In this document: positions 1 through 7,907 of the stretch, piece after piece
How the letters are laid out: every line of letters begins with the position of its first letter
How positions within the stretch are numbered: position 1 is the stretch's first letter
Assembly (NCBI GenBank): GCA_002702065.1
Contig: NZXX01000002.1
Coordinates: forward strand, 496,001-560,000
Direction of reading: 5' to 3'
Length of the DNA: 64,000 nucleotides
Source: Anaerolineaceae bacterium
Lineage (GTDB): Bacteria > Chloroflexota > Anaerolineae > Aggregatilineales > Phototrophicaceae
Position numbers and translations under genes: made by a program
Notes under the pieces: generated by a model
Databases searched by the model: none
The model's input: the letters and a program-made list of their open reading frames with translations, nothing else
What the model was told of the DNA's origin: nothing

Positions 1-2
1 AC

Positions 3-605
3 GAGCGTTGGGGCGGGGAAGGCAGCACATCGCCGCCGACGATCAACTTCATCTTATCCGGCCCGGATTCTGGCAATTTATCCGTCACATTTTCGCCGGG
101 CACCCCGATTTATTATCTGCGGAATTATATCTACAAAAGCGGCACCACCAAGGCGGTTGCCAGCCTGCATGTGGTCTGGTCCTGCCTGAGCGGGGATGGT
201 CCGGCTCAGGTGGTAGCAGCGGTGCGGGCGCAGGGTTCCGGCTCGAAAGCAGGGCCACCCGCCATGAACTTGTTCGATGGTCGTATCAATGATTTTCAGG
301 ACCGGGATGTCGGGGCCGAAGTCGCGATTTATCTGGGGTCGATCAAGGTTTATGCCATCGACCCGTCAAATGGCATGGGCACGCTGGCGGTCGACATCAG
401 TTCGGAGCATATCGAGTCGGTTGGGGTCCCAACTGAGGCGAATGTGCTGTTGGGCGAGGGGATGAACGCTGCAACCGGCTTCCCGATTGCTGTTTACCGG
501 CTGACAACCGGCGAGTTTCAGTTGAACACGGCCTATCACGATGGCAAGCCCTACGTTTTCGTGTGGGACAACCTGCTCGACAACAAATATCATCTGGCCT
601 GGTAA
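3..605 (+). CDS. C-terminal part of a secreted/envelope protein (5' end outside window)
   Basis: An open frame runs from the first bases of the window to a TAA at 603-605 without needing an internal start, so this is the 3' end of a longer gene. The first ~55 residues look like a beta-sandwich segment. The last ~110 residues, from about NLFDGRINDF to the end, form a small domain with the order DGRIN, a VAIYLG strand, a KVYAIDP strand, then YRLTTGEFQLN. I associate this arrangement with the C-terminus of many secreted Chloroflexota proteins, where it follows low-complexity linkers; I know no biochemical function for it. Shorter ATG/GTG starts inside the frame are probably not used. The gene ends just before a strong hairpin terminator. 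Confidence 0.6.
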   Translation, partial: ERWGGEGSTSPPTINFILSGPDSGNLSVTFSPGTPIYYLRNYIYKSGTTKAVASLHVVWSCLSGDGPAQVVAAVRAQGSGSKAGPPAMNLFDGRINDFQDRDVGAEVAIYLGSIKVYAIDPSNGMGTLAVDISSEHIESVGVPTEANVLLGEGMNAATGFPIAVYRLTTGEFQLNTAYHDGKPYVFVWDNLLDNKYHLAW

Positions 606-626
606 TACCCGGCCAATCGCAATCAT

Positions 627-664
627 AAAAACAGGATGGAACGATTCCGCCCCATCCTGTTTTT
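627..664. terminator. Bidirectional intrinsic terminator
   Basis: AAAAACAGGATGG (627-639) and CCATCCTGTTTTT (652-664) form a perfect 13-bp stem with a 12-nt loop. The A-run on the left and T-run on the right let it act on both strands. It lies between the convergent genes ending at 605 and 687. Confidence 0.85.
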
Positions 665-686
665 GTCTGTGACGAACAGTCGCCAC

Positions 687-1034
687 TTATTTGATCTGAA
701 TGCCACCGCGCACGGGTGATTCTTTACGATAATCTTTCAACCAGCCGTAGCGCAGCGGGTCATTGATGATTAACTCATCCAGCGCCTTGTTGTCATAAGA
801 CCGGCGGATACCCTCCGAAACGAGGCGGGCATAGCCCTCATCATCCGTCCAGTTTGACCCTTTCTGTTCCAGCAGCTCGACCAGTTGCTCCTTCACGCCG
901 TGAATGCGTTCTTCCAGGGCGGCGATGCGCTCCTGCATGCCGCGCACCACGTCCACGCGTTCCGCGATCTGCTGGTCGAGATAATCTTCCATCGAAACAG
1001 CGCTGCCGACTTCGCGTGTGAAATCACGTTCCAT
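687..1034 (-). CDS. Small coiled-coil protein of unknown function
   Basis: 115 residues from the ATG at 1034; an in-frame GTG at 1046 would add four residues, and neither start has a strong Shine-Dalgarno. Residues ~15-55 are a heptad-rich, charged helix (EERIHGVKEQLVELLEQK) predicted to form a coiled coil. The rest is polar and ends with a basic tail. There is no signal peptide or membrane segment, so it is probably cytoplasmic. I do not recognise the family. It has its own convergent terminator and no obvious operon partner. Confidence 0.55.
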   Translation of the reverse strand: MERDFTREVGSAVSMEDYLDQQIAERVDVVRGMQERIAALEERIHGVKEQLVELLEQKGSNWTDDEGYARLVSEGIRRSYDNKALDELIINDPLRYGWLKDYRKESPVRGGIQIK

Positions 1035-1136
1035 AACTTGTCTCACTTTCTGCTATCGACATTTCCGCTAACATACATGATCGCACAGGACTATAAGAAT
1101 GGTGTCTGTGGTGCATGAGTATCCGGGGAGTCCGCA

Positions 1137-1162
1137 AATAAAAAGCCGGACTCGCGCCCGGC
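1137..1162 (-). terminator. Intrinsic terminator of the chorismate mutase/DAHP synthase gene
   Basis: Read on the minus strand, GCCGG (1162-1158) pairs with CCGGC (1149-1145) across an 8-nt loop and is followed by a T-rich stretch (1144-1137). It lies 35 bp beyond the aroF stop codon. Confidence 0.7.
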
Positions 1163-1196
1163 CGTGTAACTCGTGTGGATGATGCGATGGGCTGGC

Positions 1197-2276
1197 TTAG
1201 GCCAGTACCTTGTCCGTATCCGTGATTTCGTCCAGCAGGGCGTGCATTTCGGGGATGCTGAGCTGCTGTTTAGCGTCACTCATGGCCACCGGCGGGTTCG
1301 GGTGGCACTCGAACATCAGACCGTCCGCGCCGACCGCTTTCACCGCTTTCGCCAGCGGGATGGCAATGTCACGCCGCCCGGCGGAGTGGGAAATATCGCC
1401 GACAACGGGCAGGTGCGATTCCTGCTTGAGCAGGGCAATCGCGCTGATGTCGAGCGTGTTGCGCGTCCATTTTTCGAAGGTGCGGATACCGCGTTCGATC
1501 AGGATGACGTTCGGGTTGCCGCTGGCGACGATGTACTCGGCAGCATACAAAAAGTCCTCAATAGTCGCGCCATAGCTGCGCTTGAGGATGACCGGCTGCC
1601 GAACCTGCCCCATCGCTTTCAGCAGGAAGCTGTTCGACATGTTGCGGGCACCCACCCAGAAAATGTCGACGTAATCCGACATCTGCGATACCAGGCTCAT
1701 GTCCATGATCTCGCTGATGACGTACATGTTGTGTTTGTTGGCAACCTGCCGGGCAATCTTCAGCCCTTCGATGCCCAGCCCCTGGAAGTCATAGGGGGAT
1801 GTGCGAGGCTTCCAACCCATGCCACGCAGGAAACGGACGCCGCGTGCAGCCAGCGCCCCCGCCACTTCGTCGATCTGCTCGACACTTTCGACCGCGCACG
1901 GGCCGCTGATAACCGAGAAATCACCAGCGCCGATCTGCGTGCCATCCGGCATGGTGATGACGGTGTGCTCGTCCGCCGTTTTGCGCATAACGCGGATCTT
2001 CTGGCGGGCTTCCTTTTCTTCCAGCGCCAGCGATGCGCGGAAGATTTCGCGGAACAGGGCTTTGATGGTTTCGTTGCTGAACGGGCCGTTATTCTCGCGC
2101 TCCAGGTTGGTCAGCATTTCGGCTTCGCGGGCCGGGTCGTAAAAGGTGGTGCCCAGACGCTGCTGTACCTTGCCGATTTCGGAGGCCAGCCGCGCCCGCC
2201 GGTTAAGCAAATCCAGAATCTGCAAGTTAATATCATCAACCTGAGACCGTAATTCCTGTAATTCGTTGTCTGCCAT
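1197..2276 (-). CDS. aroF: Bifunctional chorismate mutase (AroQ) / DAHP synthase (type Iβ)
   Basis: 359 residues. The N-terminal ~90 are an AroQ-type chorismate mutase helix bundle (LRSQVDDINLQILDLLNRR). Residues ~100-350 are a DAHP synthase of the Bacillus/KDPG-like class, which condenses PEP with erythrose 4-phosphate at the entry to the shikimate pathway. Visible motifs are SGPCAVES (metal-binding Cys, ~residue 124), KPRTSPYDFQG, VGARNM, ERGIRTFE, GDISHSAGRR and MFECHPNP (metal His/Glu). In this family the mutase domain acts as a feedback sensor for prephenate or chorismate. Some motifs differ from the form I know best (RGMGWKPRTSPY for RGGAFKPRTSPY; GDISH for DPSH), but the metal ligands appear to be kept. 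It is monocistronic with its own terminator. Confidence 0.93.
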   Translation of the reverse strand: MADNELQELRSQVDDINLQILDLLNRRARLASEIGKVQQRLGTTFYDPAREAEMLTNLERENNGPFSNETIKALFREIFRASLALEEKEARQKIRVMRKTADEHTVITMPDGTQIGAGDFSVISGPCAVESVEQIDEVAGALAARGVRFLRGMGWKPRTSPYDFQGLGIEGLKIARQVANKHNMYVISEIMDMSLVSQMSDYVDIFWVGARNMSNSFLLKAMGQVRQPVILKRSYGATIEDFLYAAEYIVASGNPNVILIERGIRTFEKWTRNTLDISAIALLKQESHLPVVGDISHSAGRRDIAIPLAKAVKAVGADGLMFECHPNPPVAMSDAKQQLSIPEMHALLDEITDTDKVLA

Positions 2277-2452
2277 GAAGGTTTCTCCCCCACACTCTCA
2301 TACTTTTATGGACTATTTGCGCCAGATTATACTGCCACACGGCGGGGTTGGCTATAGCGCACTACGAGCGAAAGTCCAAAAAGTTGATTGCGCTGGCCGA
2401 TTGGCTGGGTTCAGCGAATCTGTTTAGGCCTGAAAACTGCGATATGATTGCA

Positions 2453-3694
2453 TCATCCCAGGCTGACAGGCAGGTTCTCATAGCGATGCCAGAGCGTCAG
2501 GTTTTGCAGGGTCAGGTCGTTCGCATCAATGGCCAACTGAAGATTGGCGTTGCGCGCCAGCAAGTTGGTGAGCGCGATTTTTGCCTCCAGCCGTGCCAGA
2601 GGCGCGCCCAGACAATAATGTATTCCCTGGCCAAAGCCCAGATGTTTGTTGGGGCTGCGTGTGATATCGAACGTATCCGGGTTATCAAATACGCGCGGGT
2701 CACGATTGGCCGCACCAATCAGCGGCATGACAACCGCCCCTTTCGGGATCGTCACGCCATGCATCGTGAAATCCTCACGTGCATAGCCTGGCTTGGTTCC
2801 GTGCACCGGGTTGTTATAACGCAGCACTTCCTCGATTGCGCTCTCCATCAGATCGGGATTGGCGCGTAATTTTTCTAACTGGTCAGGGTGTTGCAGTAGC
2901 GTGAGGACCGCATTGGTGATGAGATAAACGGTCGTTTCGTAGCCTGCGCCGAGCAGCAGAAAAACCATGCTCACAATTTCGTCTTCGCTCAGCCTATCGC
3001 CGCCATCTTCTGCAAGAATCAGGCCACTCAGGATGTCATCGCCGAGATGATCCCGTTTGTACTGGACAAACTCGCGGATAAACCCGATGGTGCGCCACAC
3101 ATCCCACAGCATCAACCGGATCATCCCCAATCCCTTTATACCGCTGGTCATGGAATCAATGCTCTTTTTGAAGCGCTGCATGTATTGCTCCTCAACGCCC
3201 ACCATCTCCCCTATCACCGTAACGGGGATCGGCAGCGCGTATGCCTGCATGAGATCAACGGTCCCCTGCGGTTCCGCTTTGTCGAGCAGTTCATGCGTGA
3301 TCGATTCTACCCGCGCTTCCAGCTTGCTCAAGGCGCGAGGCGTAAAGGCTTTATGAACCAGGGTCCGCAAGCGGCGGTGCTCTGGCTCATCTTCAAAGAT
3401 CATGCTTTGCATCATGATATTGACGGCCTTCGGCGTGGGGAATGGCATCCGGCTGCCACCCGTCAACCGCGACCGGTTCCGCACAAGGCGGGGGTCTCGC
3501 AGCAGGCCGAGGCAATCCTCATAACGTGAAACCAGGTAGGCATTAAAAATATTGACCCGGCCTTTGCAGACGGGTGCTTCTTCCCGCAGCCAGTGATAGT
3601 ACGCGTATTTGTTTTCGTTAAACGACGCACTGTTCAGGTTAACGGGCTCTGTAATGTCGAGATTTGGATACGCCTGCTGTTTCACGGCAACCAT
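2453..3694 (-). CDS. Cytochrome P450 monooxygenase
   Basis: 413 residues, the normal length for a soluble bacterial P450. The haem loop GFGQGIHYCLG carries the thiolate Cys near residue 361. The I-helix oxygen-activation motif is GAGYETT (~residue 250) and the K-helix ExxR appears in EEVLRYN (~287). There is no membrane anchor, so it should rely on separate ferredoxin partners; none lies nearby. The start ATG has AGGAGA about 6 nt upstream. It begins 16 bp after the TetR stop codon on the same strand, so the two form one operon and the P450 is probably controlled by that regulator. The substrate cannot be read from the sequence. Confidence 0.95.
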   Translation of the reverse strand: MVAVKQQAYPNLDITEPVNLNSASFNENKYAYYHWLREEAPVCKGRVNIFNAYLVSRYEDCLGLLRDPRLVRNRSRLTGGSRMPFPTPKAVNIMMQSMIFEDEPEHRRLRTLVHKAFTPRALSKLEARVESITHELLDKAEPQGTVDLMQAYALPIPVTVIGEMVGVEEQYMQRFKKSIDSMTSGIKGLGMIRLMLWDVWRTIGFIREFVQYKRDHLGDDILSGLILAEDGGDRLSEDEIVSMVFLLLGAGYETTVYLITNAVLTLLQHPDQLEKLRANPDLMESAIEEVLRYNNPVHGTKPGYAREDFTMHGVTIPKGAVVMPLIGAANRDPRVFDNPDTFDITRSPNKHLGFGQGIHYCLGAPLARLEAKIALTNLLARNANLQLAIDANDLTLQNLTLWHRYENLPVSLG

Positions 3695-3710
3695 TGTTGT
3701 CTCCTGACTT

Positions 3711-4424
3711 TTATCTCACTTGATCGACTACGTTTTGCTCCAGAAGCGATAACCAGCCCTTTAAGCCCGCGTCCTGGAAAAGATCGACCGTGTTTTCAGC
3801 GATGCCGCATACCCGTTCGATACTCCGGTTGAAAACCTCAACCTCACGCTCCATGACGTTGACGTCTTCATCGTTATATACGCCATTCAAGATCGCGGTG
3901 ATCAGGGTGCGGGATGGCATTTCGCACATGCGCAGAATGACTTCAGCCGTTTCGTAAGCGAAGTTGACATGAAATGTCCCTTCGGTCACCCCCTGCTCGA
4001 TAATCTCGGCAAATGGGCCGGCCATACGGCTGCGCGTTTCCTCGACCATTTTGAGGCGCAGCAGGGCATTCTCATCTTTGTAGAGCATGCGCACCATATC
4101 CAGAATCATGCTGTGATTGATGAGTTTCCAGCCATTTAGCTGCTCGAATAATTTCTGGAACTTGGTGAGCGCATCCCACTCAGCATGATTCACAATGGGG
4201 CTGACAACTGTTTCCAGCAGATTCTCGCGATTACGCTTGACGACTGCTTCCAGCAAGTCTGACTTGGAATCAAAGTAATGATAGAACGTGCCTTTGGCGA
4301 CACCGATGTGGTTGATGATGTCCTGCACTGAAGTTTGCTCATACCCTTTATTGAAAAAGAGGGTCTGCGCGGTTTCGATAAATTCATCAAAACGTTCATC
4401 GAATTCTTTTACTATCCGTGCCAC
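3711..4424 (-). CDS. TetR-family transcriptional repressor of the P450 operon
   Basis: 237 residues from the GTG at 4424. A longer frame opens at 4463, but that start would sit on the operator, whereas the GTG at 4424 has GAGGAG 6 nt upstream and gives the usual TetR N-terminus. Residues ~8-55 are the helix-turn-helix domain (TSVQDIINHIGVAKGTFYHYF, shown here as two motif halves: TSVQDIINHIG and AKGTFYHYF). The C-terminal ~180 residues form the helical ligand-binding and dimer domain. The adjoining P450 suggests the inducer is its substrate or a related lipophile. A palindromic operator lies 23 bp upstream. Confidence 0.92.
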   Translation of the reverse strand: MARIVKEFDERFDEFIETAQTLFFNKGYEQTSVQDIINHIGVAKGTFYHYFDSKSDLLEAVVKRNRENLLETVVSPIVNHAEWDALTKFQKLFEQLNGWKLINHSMILDMVRMLYKDENALLRLKMVEETRSRMAGPFAEIIEQGVTEGTFHVNFAYETAEVILRMCEMPSRTLITAILNGVYNDEDVNVMEREVEVFNRSIERVCGIAENTVDLFQDAGLKGWLSLLEQNVVDQVR

Positions 4425-4446
4425 AGGGTACTCCTCATGCGTTACC

Positions 4447-4461
4447 GACCGACCGTCGGTC
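4447..4461. promoter_or_regulatory. TetR operator palindrome
   Basis: GACCGAC-C-GTCGGTC is a perfect 15-bp palindrome with one central base. It lies 23 bp upstream of the GTG start of the TetR gene, where autoregulation of the TetR-P450 operon would be expected. GACCGAC/GTCGGTC half-sites are common in TetR-family operators. Confidence 0.75.
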
Positions 4462-4532
4462 ACAAAATATACAATAGATCATTTTTCAAATCCCGTCAAG
4501 GTAAATCCGTAGTGGATACTGTCGATGTTCAG

Positions 4533-5702
4533 TTATTCGCGAAGTGGCAGTTCGCCCAGAACCACAAGGGCATAATGCCCGCTGGTATTGTCGTTGAAGC
4601 TTCCCAGCTCGACGTAGCGCAGGTCCGGCGTGTTGGGGGGCAGCACCAGCCCGGCGTCAAACCGGTCGGCCTTAATATGCCGGTCGAGTTCGTTGAGGTA
4701 AATTTCCAGCCCATCCGGCGAGGGGACCCCTTCGCAGCCACGCCGCGCCGCGTCATCGCAAATGGCGCTGTCCTCGATGTCTTCCGGCAGGCTGATCGTC
4801 GGGTCGAGACGGGTGGCGGTGTCGGCCACCATGTACAGGGTGAGCGGGGCGGTGGCGGCCAGCGGCCCCTGGCTGATGCGAATCGTGTCGCGGTCGTCTG
4901 CTGCCGTGTAAAAACCGTCAATCACCGCGATGTAACGGCCCGGTTCGCCATTTGCACTGCCAACAGTCAGCGTGACAGTCCCGACCGGGGCGGCGGAGGA
5001 AATGAATAACTGTGCGCTGCTGGCTTCATAATTTTCTGTCAGGGTGATTGGTTCCTGACCCGGCAGAGCATAGACATTGCCGCCCATCCCCTGCGAGTCG
5101 CGGGCACAGTCCGTCAGGTCCACGCTGCCAAATTCAACGCGGATCACCGGTTCGAAGCCATCCAACCCGTACACCGAAATGAGATAATAGCTGGCCTGGT
5201 CCACGTCTTCGGCAAACTGAACGGTCAGCGCGTTGGCCGCTTCATAATCCTGGCAGCGGAAGATCACTTCCTGATACGGGTTAACGCGAACCGGCACCAT
5301 ATTCGCCCGGCGGACGAGCAGGCTGTAGGGGCCGGTGCTGGTGCCATTTTCGTTGCCGGTGCGGGTTGCGACGATGGTGTATTCGCCAGCTGTGGTGACG
5401 GTGTATTCCAGTGTGACCGTGCCGTCGGGCGCGCCATCCGGGCTGCGGGCCAGCAGTTCGCCGCCAGAATCCAGAATGCCCAGCAGCGGTTCCAGCCCGT
5501 CTTCCCCGGTCATTTCGGCGACAATCTCATCGCCGGCTGATGCCTGAATAAACCACCAGTCCCAGAACGCGCGCGCGGTCAGTGTGTCGGCGACAGGCTC
5601 GTCATAGTTGATCGGTTCGGACAGCGGTGTGTCATTCTGCGCCGCGAGCGGCATGGTCCACAGCAGCAGGATGATCAGGCAGGCAAGCATTTTCGGCAGC
5701 AT
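4533..5702 (-). CDS. Secreted protein with PPC-like beta domains
   Basis: 389 residues from the ATG at 5702, which has GAGGGA 3 nt upstream; a longer frame to 5753 would place 17 extra residues before the signal peptide. Residues 1-21 are a Sec signal peptide (short basic start, LACLIILLLWTMPLAAQ). Residues ~25-130 resemble a bacterial pre-peptidase C-terminal (PPC) domain (AGDEIVAEM, then TTAGEYTIVAT). Two further beta-rich segments follow, one with paired Cys. I see no catalytic motif. PPC-like domains are common in secreted proteins of this phylum. Probable location is the cell surface or medium; function unknown. Confidence 0.7.
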   Translation of the reverse strand: MLPKMLACLIILLLWTMPLAAQNDTPLSEPINYDEPVADTLTARAFWDWWFIQASAGDEIVAEMTGEDGLEPLLGILDSGGELLARSPDGAPDGTVTLEYTVTTAGEYTIVATRTGNENGTSTGPYSLLVRRANMVPVRVNPYQEVIFRCQDYEAANALTVQFAEDVDQASYYLISVYGLDGFEPVIRVEFGSVDLTDCARDSQGMGGNVYALPGQEPITLTENYEASSAQLFISSAAPVGTVTLTVGSANGEPGRYIAVIDGFYTAADDRDTIRISQGPLAATAPLTLYMVADTATRLDPTISLPEDIEDSAICDDAARRGCEGVPSPDGLEIYLNELDRHIKADRFDAGLVLPPNTPDLRYVELGSFNDNTSGHYALVVLGELPLRE

Positions 5703-5796
5703 GATTCCCTCGTCGAGACTGTTTCCGGCATTGTAGCATAACCTGAGCGACAAATTGGCTGGATGCTAGAGAATCATTAAATATGGGCCGGGTTGG

Positions 5797-5826
5797 TTGA
5801 CAAGCAGGCGCGCCTTCAGTTATCCT
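5797..5826 (+). promoter_or_regulatory. Probable sigma-70 promoter of the cysteine synthase gene
   Basis: TTGACA (5797-5802) is a consensus -35 box followed after 18 bp by TATCCT (5821-5826). It would give a transcript with a leader of about 210 nt before the GTG start at 6043. A second TTGACA occurs at 5859-5864 with a poor -10. Confidence 0.5.
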
Positions 5827-5937
5827 ATTATCGGCAATCCTGAACTGGAGTTTTGATGTTGACACAACATTGTTGTAGCTGTCTGAAGCTGGGGCGTTAA
5901 CCACCGCTTGAGATAGCTATAAGCCACGAAATTCAAT

Positions 5938-6012
5938 AAGGCCAGCCGATCAGAAGCGCGAAACGTCCCAACAGGAGATCGTATTCGGGCTTTTTGTTTA
6001 TCTGCTGGCCTT
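5938..6012 (+). promoter_or_regulatory. Structured leader upstream of cysteine synthase, possible attenuator
   Basis: AAGGCCAGC (5938-5946) and GCTGGCCTT (6004-6012) are perfect 9-bp inverted arms 57 nt apart. Inside them, AGCGCGAA (5955-5962) can pair with TTCGGGCT (5984-5991) with one mismatch, directly followed by TTTT, which looks like an intrinsic terminator. The arrangement suggests a conditional leader. I could not match it to the SAM, T-box or other riboswitch consensus motifs I know. Confidence 0.35.
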
Positions 6013-6042
6013 TTGCTTGGAACAGAGAGGACTAAAAACATC

Positions 6043-7002
6043 GTGGTTGCACTGCGCAAGGAACGACGACAACCAACCCGTGTGGAAGCGGTCACGCTGG
6101 AAGCCCAGATCGGCAATACGCCGCTGCTTGCCTTTTCGCAGGTGACAGCGCATCTGCCGCAGAATATTGATATTTACGCCAAAGCCGAATGGGCCAACCC
6201 CGGCGGCAGCGTCAAGGACCGGGCGGCGTACGAGATCGTGCGGCAGGCTGAACTCAGCGGTGATCTGGCCCCCGGCAAAATTCTGGTCGACAGCACCAGC
6301 GGCAACACCGGCATTGCCTATGCCATGATCGGCGCGGCCAAAGGCATTCCGGTCAAGCTGTTTGTCCCGGCCAATGCCAGCCCGGAACGTCTGGCGATCC
6401 TGCGCGCCTATGGTGTGGATGTGGTGCTGACGGACCCGCTGGAAGGCTCTGACGGGGCGATTGTGGCGGTCCGTGAACTGGTCGAACAGGAACCGGACAA
6501 GTACTTCTATGCCAACCAGTACAACAACCCCGCCAACTGGCAGGCGCATTATCATCACACCGGCGTCGAAATCTGGAATCAAACGGACGGCACAATCACG
6601 CACTTTGTCGCCGGGCTGGGCACCAGCGGCACGCTGATGGGCGTGGGCCGTCGCCTGAAGGACTATAACCCGGCCATCGAGGTTATCTCCATGCAGCCGG
6701 ATTCGCCGTTTCACGGGCTGGAAGGGCTGAAGCACATGGGCAGCGCCATTCAACCGGGCATCTACGACCCCCAACTGGCGGATCGAAATGTGGTGGTCAG
6801 CACGGAAGCGACGTATGAGATGGCCCGGCGGCTGGCTCGTGAAGAAGGGTATCTGGTGGGGATCAGTGCGGCAGCGGCAATGATCGCGACCCTGCAAGTT
6901 GCCGAAGAACTGGCAGACCGGGGCGAAGCCGGCACGCTGGTGACGATCTTCCCGGATAACGCCTATAAGTATCTTTCCGAATCATTCTGGACAGCGAAAT
7001 AG
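6043..7002 (+). CDS. cysK: Cysteine synthase-family PLP enzyme (O-acetyl-/O-phosphoserine sulfhydrylase)
   Basis: 319 residues from the GTG at 6043. The frame also opens at a TTG at 6013, but that lies inside the leader hairpin. The enzyme replaces the acetyl or phosphate group of an activated serine with sulfide. The PLP lysine is in GGSVKDRAA, the substrate-binding loop is STSGNTGIAYAM and the phosphate-binding loop is GTSGTLMGVGR (the usual form is GTGGT). There is no C-terminal CBS domain, so it is not a full cystathionine beta-synthase. CysK, CysM and O-phosphoserine enzymes are hard to tell apart from sequence alone. It is cytoplasmic and monocistronic, and meets the next gene tail to tail 11 bp away. 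Confidence 0.88.
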   Translation: MVALRKERRQPTRVEAVTLEAQIGNTPLLAFSQVTAHLPQNIDIYAKAEWANPGGSVKDRAAYEIVRQAELSGDLAPGKILVDSTSGNTGIAYAMIGAAKGIPVKLFVPANASPERLAILRAYGVDVVLTDPLEGSDGAIVAVRELVEQEPDKYFYANQYNNPANWQAHYHHTGVEIWNQTDGTITHFVAGLGTSGTLMGVGRRLKDYNPAIEVISMQPDSPFHGLEGLKHMGSAIQPGIYDPQLADRNVVVSTEATYEMARRLAREEGYLVGISAAAAMIATLQVAEELADRGEAGTLVTIFPDNAYKYLSESFWTAK

Positions 7003-7013
7003 GGCCGGTGCCG

Positions 7014-7832
7014 TTAATCTTCCGGCGGGGTCCAGCCGAAGGGGACATCATCGCTCACCTGGTCAAACGGATTGGCAGGTGGCGGCTGGATGTCCTGTTC
7101 GTTGAGCGGGAAGGTTGAAATGGCCTCTGACCCGCTGACACGGCGGCGTATATCACGGCGGTAGTAGATCTTTTTGCCCGGCTGCGGTTCCAGGGCGATG
7201 CGTGCGACCCCGCGTGCCAGAATCTCGACTGGCAGCGGCGCGACCCGCCCGAATGCCAGCCACGACAGCGGCGGCACACTGCCGAGAAACGTCATCAGCC
7301 AGTAGAACGGGTGACGCTGCTGGCCGCGAAGATAAGCAACCGGTGCGCGGATGATGGTTGGTTTTAGCCCGACGCGCTCGATGTAGCTTTCGGCTTCACG
7401 TTTGGCCCGCAGATACGGGCGCGGCACCCAGGGCGCGCTGGCGCTGCTGAGCAGGACGATGTGCGAACACCCGTCACTGACGCACATATTGGCAACATTG
7501 CGTGCCGACACGAAGTTGAGCCAGTTATGGTTGAGGCCTTTGGCGGGGTCCGCCGTCATGCTGCCGACGGTATGAATGACGGTGCTGTGGCCGCGTGCCC
7601 GCCCGCGCAGGCTGGCCGGGTTCCAGATATCGGCAGTGGACCAGCGCACCTGCTGTGCCAGCGGACCGAGCTTATCCTCGGCTTCCGGACGTACCAGCAG
7701 CGATACCTCTGCACCTTCGGCCAGCAATGCGGCTGCGATATAATCCCCCAGAAATGTGCCCCCACCCGTTACCAGAACGCGCCGTCTGCCTGCTGCCAAT
7801 GATTTGCCTGTCTGTGTGTGATTTTTCCCCAT
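7014..7832 (-). CDS. NAD(P)-binding NmrA/atypical SDR-family protein
   Basis: 272 residues from the ATG at 7832; a TTG at 7847 would add five. The Rossmann nucleotide-binding motif is VLVTGGGTFLGDYIAAAL (GxxGxxG type) near the N-terminus. A later VLLSSASAP strand and a YLRAKREAE helix stand in for the YxxxK region of extended SDRs (here YLRAK). The layout matches atypical SDRs such as NmrA-like or complex I NDUFA9-like proteins, which bind NAD(P) and may or may not be reductases. The C-terminus is proline-rich. It is transcribed towards cysK and is the last gene before the type VII locus; no functional link is evident. Confidence 0.75.
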   Translation of the reverse strand: MGKNHTQTGKSLAAGRRRVLVTGGGTFLGDYIAAALLAEGAEVSLLVRPEAEDKLGPLAQQVRWSTADIWNPASLRGRARGHSTVIHTVGSMTADPAKGLNHNWLNFVSARNVANMCVSDGCSHIVLLSSASAPWVPRPYLRAKREAESYIERVGLKPTIIRAPVAYLRGQQRHPFYWLMTFLGSVPPLSWLAFGRVAPLPVEILARGVARIALEPQPGKKIYYRRDIRRRVSGSEAISTFPLNEQDIQPPPANPFDQVSDDVPFGWTPPED

Positions 7833-7907
7833 GCCTGATTTTAGCAAATGCAGGCCGATTGAACAGCACGAGAAGTTTGCCGGTAGCGGATGGGTTCGGT
7901 CAGCAGG

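Noticed and set aside
5833-6042. SAM or T-box riboswitch before cysteine synthase
   Set aside because: No T-box AGGGTGGNACCGCG element and no SAM-I core could be found; only general stem-loops are present.
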